The translations under genes were made by a program, and so were the position numbers. This document shows positions 6,169 through 9,856 of a stretch of 9,856 nt of DNA, one piece after another. How positions within the stretch are numbered: position 1 is the first letter of the stretch; every line of letters starts with the position of its first letter. The DNA comes from Halococcaceae archaeon (lineage in GTDB: Archaea > Halobacteriota > Halobacteria > Halobacteriales > Halalkalicoccaceae). The notes beneath the pieces were generated by a model. It ran no database searches, had not been told where the DNA came from, and was given only the letters and a program-made list of their open reading frames with translations. Location: NCBI GenBank assembly GCA_007128515.1, contig SKXI01000406.1, positions 1 to 9,856 on the forward strand. Reading direction: 5' to 3'.

Positions 6169-7833
6169 ATGAGCGGTGACCGGGCCGCGCTGCGGCGCGC
6201 GATCGCCCACGGTGAGCGCGACGGTGGGCACATCGAGTTCAAAGAGCGACTCTCGAAGGAGCTTCACATCGGCAACGGACGGTTCGAGAGCCTCGCGGCA
6301 CAGCTCCGTCACCGGGTGCTCTCCGGCGACGGCGAGGCGACCTACGTCGTCGGCGTCACCGACGACGGCGGCATCGCGGGCATCTCCCCCGAGGCGTTCG
6401 CCGAGTCGATGGACGTGCTCTCGCTGCTCGCCGAGGAGGCCGACGCCCGGATCGAGGACGTCGAGACCTGGCGGGTCGAGAGCGAGGGCGACGGCCTCGA
6501 GAGCGAGGACGACGGCTCTGGTAGCGAGGGCGACGGCCCCGAGGGCGAGGGGTATGGCCTGGTCGGCGTCGCGACGATCCGTGCCGGCTCCCTGCTCGAG
6601 ACCGACGACGACCACATCGTCGTCGGCACCGCAGGCCACGTCGACCACGGGAAGAGCACGCTGGTGGGGAGTCTCGTCACCGGACAGACCGACGACGGCG
6701 AGGGCGGCACCCGGGCGTACCTCGACGTTCAGCCACACGAGGTCGACAGGGGGCTCTCGGCCGACCTCTCCTACGGCGTCTACGGGTTCCGCGAGGGCGA
6801 GATCGTCCACATGGACAACCCGAATCGGAAGACGGACCGCGCACGCGTAGTGAAGGAGTCCGACCGGCTGATCTCGTTCGTCGACACCGTCGGCCACGAG
6901 CCGTGGCTACGGACGACGATCCGGGGACTCGTCGGTCAGAAACTCGACTACGGCCTGCTCGTGGTCGCCGCCGACGACGGGCCGACCAGGACGACGAGGG
7001 AACACCTCGGGGTGCTGCTCGCGACCGAACTCCCGACGATGGTCGCGATCACGAAGGCCGACCTGGTGGAACCGGATCGCGTCGAGGCCGTCACCCGCGA
7101 GGTCGAGCGCCTGCTGCGCGACGTCGGCCGTACACCCCTCTCGATCGAGCGCCACGGGGTCGACGCCGCCATCGAGGAGATCGACGAGACGGTCGTTCCG
7201 ATGGTACCCACGAGCGCGGTCACCGGCGTGGGCCTCGACACGCTGGACTCGATCTTCGAGCGGCTCCCGAAGCGCGCGAACGAGGAGGGGGAGTTCCGGA
7301 TGTACATCGACCGGAGCTACAAGGTGACGGGCGTCGGGGCGGTCGCGTCGGGGACCGTGAAGTCAGGGAGCGTCGAAGCCGGTGACGAGCTGCTGTTGGG
7401 GCCGATGGCCGACGGCTCGTTCCGCGAGGTCGAGGTACGCTCGATCGAGATGCACTACCACCGGGTCGACGCCGCGTCGGCCGGCCGGATCGTCGGTATC
7501 GCGCTCAAGGGCGTGCGAGAGGAGGAGGTCGAGCGCGGGATGGCGCTCGTCCCGCGGGGGAGTCCGGTCGAACCCGTGCGGGAGTTCGAGGCGGAGGTGA
7601 TGGTGCTCAACCACCCGACGCGGATCGGCGACGGCTACGAACCGGTGGTCCACGTCGAGACCGTGAGCGAGGCCGCGGTCTTCTCGCCGAGTGAGGGTCG
7701 ACTGCTGCCGGGCGACACCGGACGGACCCGGGTACGGTTCAAGTTCAGACCCTACCTCGTCGAGCCGGGCCAGCGGTTCGTCTTCCGGGAAGGTCGGTCG
7801 AAAGGCGTCGGGACGATCCTGAGCGTGAACTGA
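6169..7833 (+). CDS. GTPBP1-family translational GTPase
   Basis: A 554-residue cytoplasmic GTPase of the EF-Tu/EF1A superfamily. Residues 1 to about 100 are the N-terminal region typical of archaeal GTPBP1-like proteins (HIEFKERL, YVVGVTDDGGIAGI). A disordered acidic Gly/Ser/Glu/Asp linker (about 103-129) follows. The G domain has the P-loop GHVDHGKST (156-164), switch II DTVGHE (239-244), TKAD (295-298) in place of NKxD, and TSAVTG (348-353). Two beta-barrel domains follow (about 375-465 and 470-554), with FRMYIDRSYKVTGVGAVASG and GDTGRTRVRF equivalent to EF1A domains II and III. Eukaryotic GTPBP1 and GTPBP2 are linked to ribosome rescue and mRNA turnover; the archaeal role is not settled, so ribosome-associated quality control is inference. 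Start: ATG 26 bases after a TATA box. It stands alone, with no gene closely coupled either side. Confidence 0.93.
   Translation: MSGDRAALRRAIAHGERDGGHIEFKERLSKELHIGNGRFESLAAQLRHRVLSGDGEATYVVGVTDDGGIAGISPEAFAESMDVLSLLAEEADARIEDVETWRVESEGDGLESEDDGSGSEGDGPEGEGYGLVGVATIRAGSLLETDDDHIVVGTAGHVDHGKSTLVGSLVTGQTDDGEGGTRAYLDVQPHEVDRGLSADLSYGVYGFREGEIVHMDNPNRKTDRARVVKESDRLISFVDTVGHEPWLRTTIRGLVGQKLDYGLLVVAADDGPTRTTREHLGVLLATELPTMVAITKADLVEPDRVEAVTREVERLLRDVGRTPLSIERHGVDAAIEEIDETVVPMVPTSAVTGVGLDTLDSIFERLPKRANEEGEFRMYIDRSYKVTGVGAVASGTVKSGSVEAGDELLLGPMADGSFREVEVRSIEMHYHRVDAASAGRIVGIALKGVREEEVERGMALVPRGSPVEPVREFEAEVMVLNHPTRIGDGYEPVVHVETVSEAAVFSPSEGRLLPGDTGRTRVRFKFRPYLVEPGQRFVFREGRSKGVGTILSVN
6474..6551 (+). 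repeat. imperfect GAGCGAGGGCGACGGC-type repeats in the GTPase linker
   Basis: Three to four degenerate copies of a roughly 24-base unit containing AGCGAGGGCGACGGC encode SEGDG/SEDDG/SEGDG/PEGEG steps. The tract sits between the conserved N-terminal region and the G domain, so its length can vary without hurting either. Confidence 0.65.
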
Positions 7834-7848
7834 CCGGGGCGTGGCCGA

Positions 7849-7862
7849 CCTGCACGTGCAGG
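7849..7862. repeat. 14-base perfect palindrome upstream of the binding-protein gene
   Basis: CCTGCACGTGCAGG is its own reverse complement. It lies 50-63 bases before the TATA box of the binding-protein gene and 15 bases after the GTPase stop. It may be an operator for a dimeric regulator or part of a terminator; nothing distinguishes these here. Confidence 0.5.
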
Positions 7863-7873
7863 CTGCCCGTGGG

Positions 7874-7890
7874 TTGTGAGGTCCCCACAA
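7874..7890. promoter_or_regulatory. possible operator: TTGTGAGG-T-CCCCACAA
   Basis: An inverted repeat of 8-base arms with one mismatch around a central T ends 21 bases before the TATA box at 7912. That position, just upstream of the TFB/TBP site, suits a transcription regulator of the importer operon. No regulator gene is in the window. Confidence 0.4.
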
Positions 7891-7911
7891 TGCAGAACCG
7901 TTACGAAACAC

Positions 7912-7917
7912 TTTATA
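7912..7917 (+). promoter_or_regulatory. TATA box of the importer operon
   Basis: TTTATA is centred about 32 bases before the ATG at 7947, giving a leader of about 6 bases. The upstream GAAAC is compatible with a TFB-recognition element. Confidence 0.65.
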
Positions 7918-7946
7918 CAGATACCCGATAACCGGCAAACGTTGAC

Positions 7947-9629
7947 ATGACCCGAAAGATCGATTCCGACGCGATGGACATGCTCACGAGGCGGAAGCTG
8001 CTCGCCTCGGGGGTCGCGGTATCGAGCGCCGTCGTCGCCGGCTGTCTCGATCCGGCGGACGACCCCGAAGACGACGCCGTCGACCCCGACGACGACGCCG
8101 ATCCGGCCGACGACGACGCCGATCCGGCCGACGACGACGACGAGCCCGTAGACGACCAGCTCAACGTCACCCAGCAGGTCGCGCCGATCGAGTGGGACCC
8201 GATCGTGGCGAACGACGCCTACTCCGCGCAGATCTACCACACGATCTACGACGGGCTCTACGAGTACGAGGTCCAGACGATCGACCCGCAGCCGAAGCTC
8301 GCCGCGGACGCCCCGGAGATCGAGAACGACGGCACCCGGTACATCGTGCCGCTCCGGGAGGAGCCGGAGTTCCACGACGGCACGCCCGTCACCGCCGAGG
8401 ACGTGATCCACACGTGGACGGCGCCCGTCGAGGAGGAGACGGACAACATGCCGGACGTCGCGATGATCGAGTCCGCCGAGGAGATCGACGAGCACACCGT
8501 CCAGTTCGACCTCGAGTTCCCCTACGGCGCGTTCGACGACCTGACGCTCGTCCGGTACGTCGTCAACGCCGAGGCGCGCCAGGACGACCCCGACGCGTAC
8601 AACACCGAGAACCCGATCGGGTCGGGACCGTACCAGTTCTCCGACGCGGAGATCGGCGAGTTCGCCGACGTCGAGCTGTGGGACGACTACTGGGACGACG
8701 ACGGCCCCCAGATCCCGTCGATCCGCTGGGAACCGGCCGAGGACGACGCGGGTCGCGTCTCGCGGATGCTCGCCCGCGAGACCGACGTGATGGAGGGGAT
8801 CCCGCCGGCGGACTGGGAGGACATCGGAGCCGAAGACGGTATCGGCATCGCGGAGACGCCGGACACGGGCGTCTTCTACCTCGCGTTCAACTGCCAGGAG
8901 GGGCCGACCGAGGACCCGGACGTGCGCCGGGCGATCGCCCACTGTCACTCGACCTCGGACTTCGTCGAAGGGGTCATCGGCGAGGCCGGCCAGCACATCA
9001 ACTACCCGGTCGGTCCGACGATCGCCGAGGAGTGGGAGTTCCCGGTCGACGAGTGGATGGACATGGAGTACGAGTTCGACCCCGACGGTGCCCAGGAGCT
9101 GCTCGACGGGAGCGACGCCATCGACGAGGACGACACCTTGCACTTCATCTCGCCGCCGGACGACCTCCGCCAGCAGTGGGTCGAGCTGATCGCCGACCGG
9201 CTGGGCGAGATCGGCTACGACGCGACGGTCGAACGCCTCGACTGGGACACGTTCACCACCGCGTATACGAGCGGTGACGCCGACGAGTTCAACGCGTACT
9301 CGCTCGGGTGGACCGGCGGCGGCGACCCGGACGTCTACTACTACCAGCTGTTCCACGAGGACAACGCGGGCGTGACCCAGGGTCACTTCTACGACGACGA
9401 GGGGTTCCACCAGAACATCGCCGACGCCCGCGAGTCGATCGACGACGACGAACGCCGCGAGCTATACGTCGAGGTGACCGAGGAGATCTTAGAGGAGTGC
9501 GTCTGGATCCCCGGCTGGAACACCGACAGCGCGGTCGCCTACGACGAAGAGCGCGTCGAGAACGTCATGCCGGACACCACCACGTCCACGACGCCGCGGC
9601 TGGACATCCCGGACACGACGCTGCGCTGA
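7947..9629 (+). CDS. Tat-exported lipoprotein, ABC importer solute-binding protein (family 5)
   Basis: A 560-residue extracellular binding protein of the SBP_bac_5 (DppA/OppA/NikA-type) family. It captures peptides, nickel complexes or similar solutes for an ABC importer; the substrate cannot be told from sequence. The N-terminus has a twin-arginine motif TRRKLLASG (RR at 15-16), a hydrophobic stretch and a lipobox VAGC with lipidated Cys33. A very acidic Asp/Pro/Ala spacer (about 34-71) then tethers the domain. The body shows the family signature: PKLAAD and later EFHDGTPVTAEDVIHTW (around 147-163), IGSGPYQF (around 220-227), and C-terminal YSLGWTGGGDPDVYYYQLF. ATG 7947 is chosen because it follows a TATA box closely; ATG 7974 or 7980 would also keep the Tat motif. 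It is the first gene of an operon with the permease at 9729, which confirms the importer role. Confidence 0.93.
   Translation: MTRKIDSDAMDMLTRRKLLASGVAVSSAVVAGCLDPADDPEDDAVDPDDDADPADDDADPADDDDEPVDDQLNVTQQVAPIEWDPIVANDAYSAQIYHTIYDGLYEYEVQTIDPQPKLAADAPEIENDGTRYIVPLREEPEFHDGTPVTAEDVIHTWTAPVEEETDNMPDVAMIESAEEIDEHTVQFDLEFPYGAFDDLTLVRYVVNAEARQDDPDAYNTENPIGSGPYQFSDAEIGEFADVELWDDYWDDDGPQIPSIRWEPAEDDAGRVSRMLARETDVMEGIPPADWEDIGAEDGIGIAETPDTGVFYLAFNCQEGPTEDPDVRRAIAHCHSTSDFVEGVIGEAGQHINYPVGPTIAEEWEFPVDEWMDMEYEFDPDGAQELLDGSDAIDEDDTLHFISPPDDLRQQWVELIADRLGEIGYDATVERLDWDTFTTAYTSGDADEFNAYSLGWTGGGDPDVYYYQLFHEDNAGVTQGHFYDDEGFHQNIADARESIDDDERRELYVEVTEEILEECVWIPGWNTDSAVAYDEERVENVMPDTTTSTTPRLDIPDTTLR
8097..8138 (+). 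repeat. 21-base tandem repeat in the lipoprotein spacer
   Basis: GCCGATCCGGCCGACGACGAC is present twice without a gap (8097-8117 and 8118-8138), encoding ADPADDD twice in the acidic spacer after the lipidated Cys. It is an in-frame unit likely to expand and contract. Confidence 0.85.
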
Positions 9630-9648
9630 GGCTCACAGAGAACACAGG

Positions 9649-9656
9649 TTTTTTTT
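9649..9656 (+). terminator. T8 tract after the binding-protein gene
   Basis: Eight T residues start 19 bases after the TGA of the binding-protein gene, in otherwise GC-rich DNA. Archaeal RNA polymerase pauses and releases at such tracts. As the permease follows on the same strand, this may act as a partial terminator that keeps binding-protein transcripts above permease transcripts. The tract ends in TTTTAT and could instead act as a weak promoter element. Confidence 0.45.
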
Positions 9657-9728
9657 ATCCATGCCACCTTGATACACTGTACCACACAGACCACAACCGA
9701 ACGATGACGACACTCCCCAAGTAACACG

Positions 9729-9856
9729 ATGGGACTCCTTCGATACACGATACACCGGTTCTTGCAGGCGATACCCGTGATGTTCGGGATCGCCGTGATC
9801 ACGTTCCTCCTGATGAACGCGATGCCCGGCGATCCGGTCGACATCATGCTGGCCGA
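9729..9856 (+). CDS. ABC importer permease, DppB-type (partial, 5' end only)
   Basis: The first 42 residues of an inner-membrane permease run off the right edge. The sequence MGLLRYTIHRFLQAIPVMFG, then a hydrophobic IAVITFLLM helix and NAMPGDPVD, is the standard opening of DppB/OppB permeases of the binding-protein-dependent transport family (first helix, then PGDP). It would form the channel for the solute delivered by the preceding lipoprotein. No Shine-Dalgarno is visible before the ATG. A seven-codon frame counting its stop (ATG 9704 to TAA 9724, MTTLPK) lies immediately upstream. Weak TATA-like GATACA is at 9671-9676. Confidence 0.88.
   Translation, partial: MGLLRYTIHRFLQAIPVMFGIAVITFLLMNAMPGDPVDIMLA

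Noticed and set aside
7752..9410. Minus-strand open frame of 552 codons
   Set aside because: Complete antisense shadow of the binding-protein gene, composed mainly of Val, Arg, Asp and Gly as expected from reading acidic GC-rich codons backwards.

Overview
The window reads as haloarchaeal (Halobacteria) DNA. Its proteins are strongly acidic, most of it is GC-rich with G/C-ending codons, and several genes start about 26-33 bases after a TATA-like box with no Shine-Dalgarno, as in leaderless haloarchaeal transcripts. A solute-binding protein also carries a twin-arginine signal fused to a lipobox. No rRNA, tRNA, CRISPR array or recognisable transposase was seen.

Layout. Positions 1-4242 are visibly less GC-rich than the rest. 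They hold two overlapping minus-strand genes for CPA2/Kef-type monovalent cation-proton antiporters, each a membrane transporter fused to a cytoplasmic TrkA-N (RCK) domain, flanked by gene-free DNA (1-414 and 3875-4242, the latter very AT-rich). At about 4240 the composition changes abruptly to high GC. Exactly there begins a wrecked plus-strand cupin gene (5'-truncated, one-base frameshift, internal deletion). It faces a convergent 56-residue cysteine-rich zinc-finger gene (4505-4675, minus), which is divergent from a membrane-anchored J-domain protein (4748-5224, plus). Next is a second wreck, a polytopic membrane protein broken across several frames (about 5277-6001).

From 6169 the DNA is intact core-like haloarchaeal sequence: a GTPBP1-type translational GTPase (6169-7833), then the start of a peptide/nickel-type ABC importer operon with a Tat lipoprotein binding protein (7947-9629) and the 5' end of its first permease (9729 to the window edge). 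The binding protein captures solute outside the membrane and hands it to the permease. The 99-base gap between them contains a T8 tract that could lower downstream transcription relative to the binding protein.

No clearly new molecular system is evident. The best leads are the antiporter pair in which only one partner keeps the canonical nucleotide-binding glycine motif, the composition junction that coincides with a truncated gene, and the small zinc-finger gene divergent from the J-domain protein.
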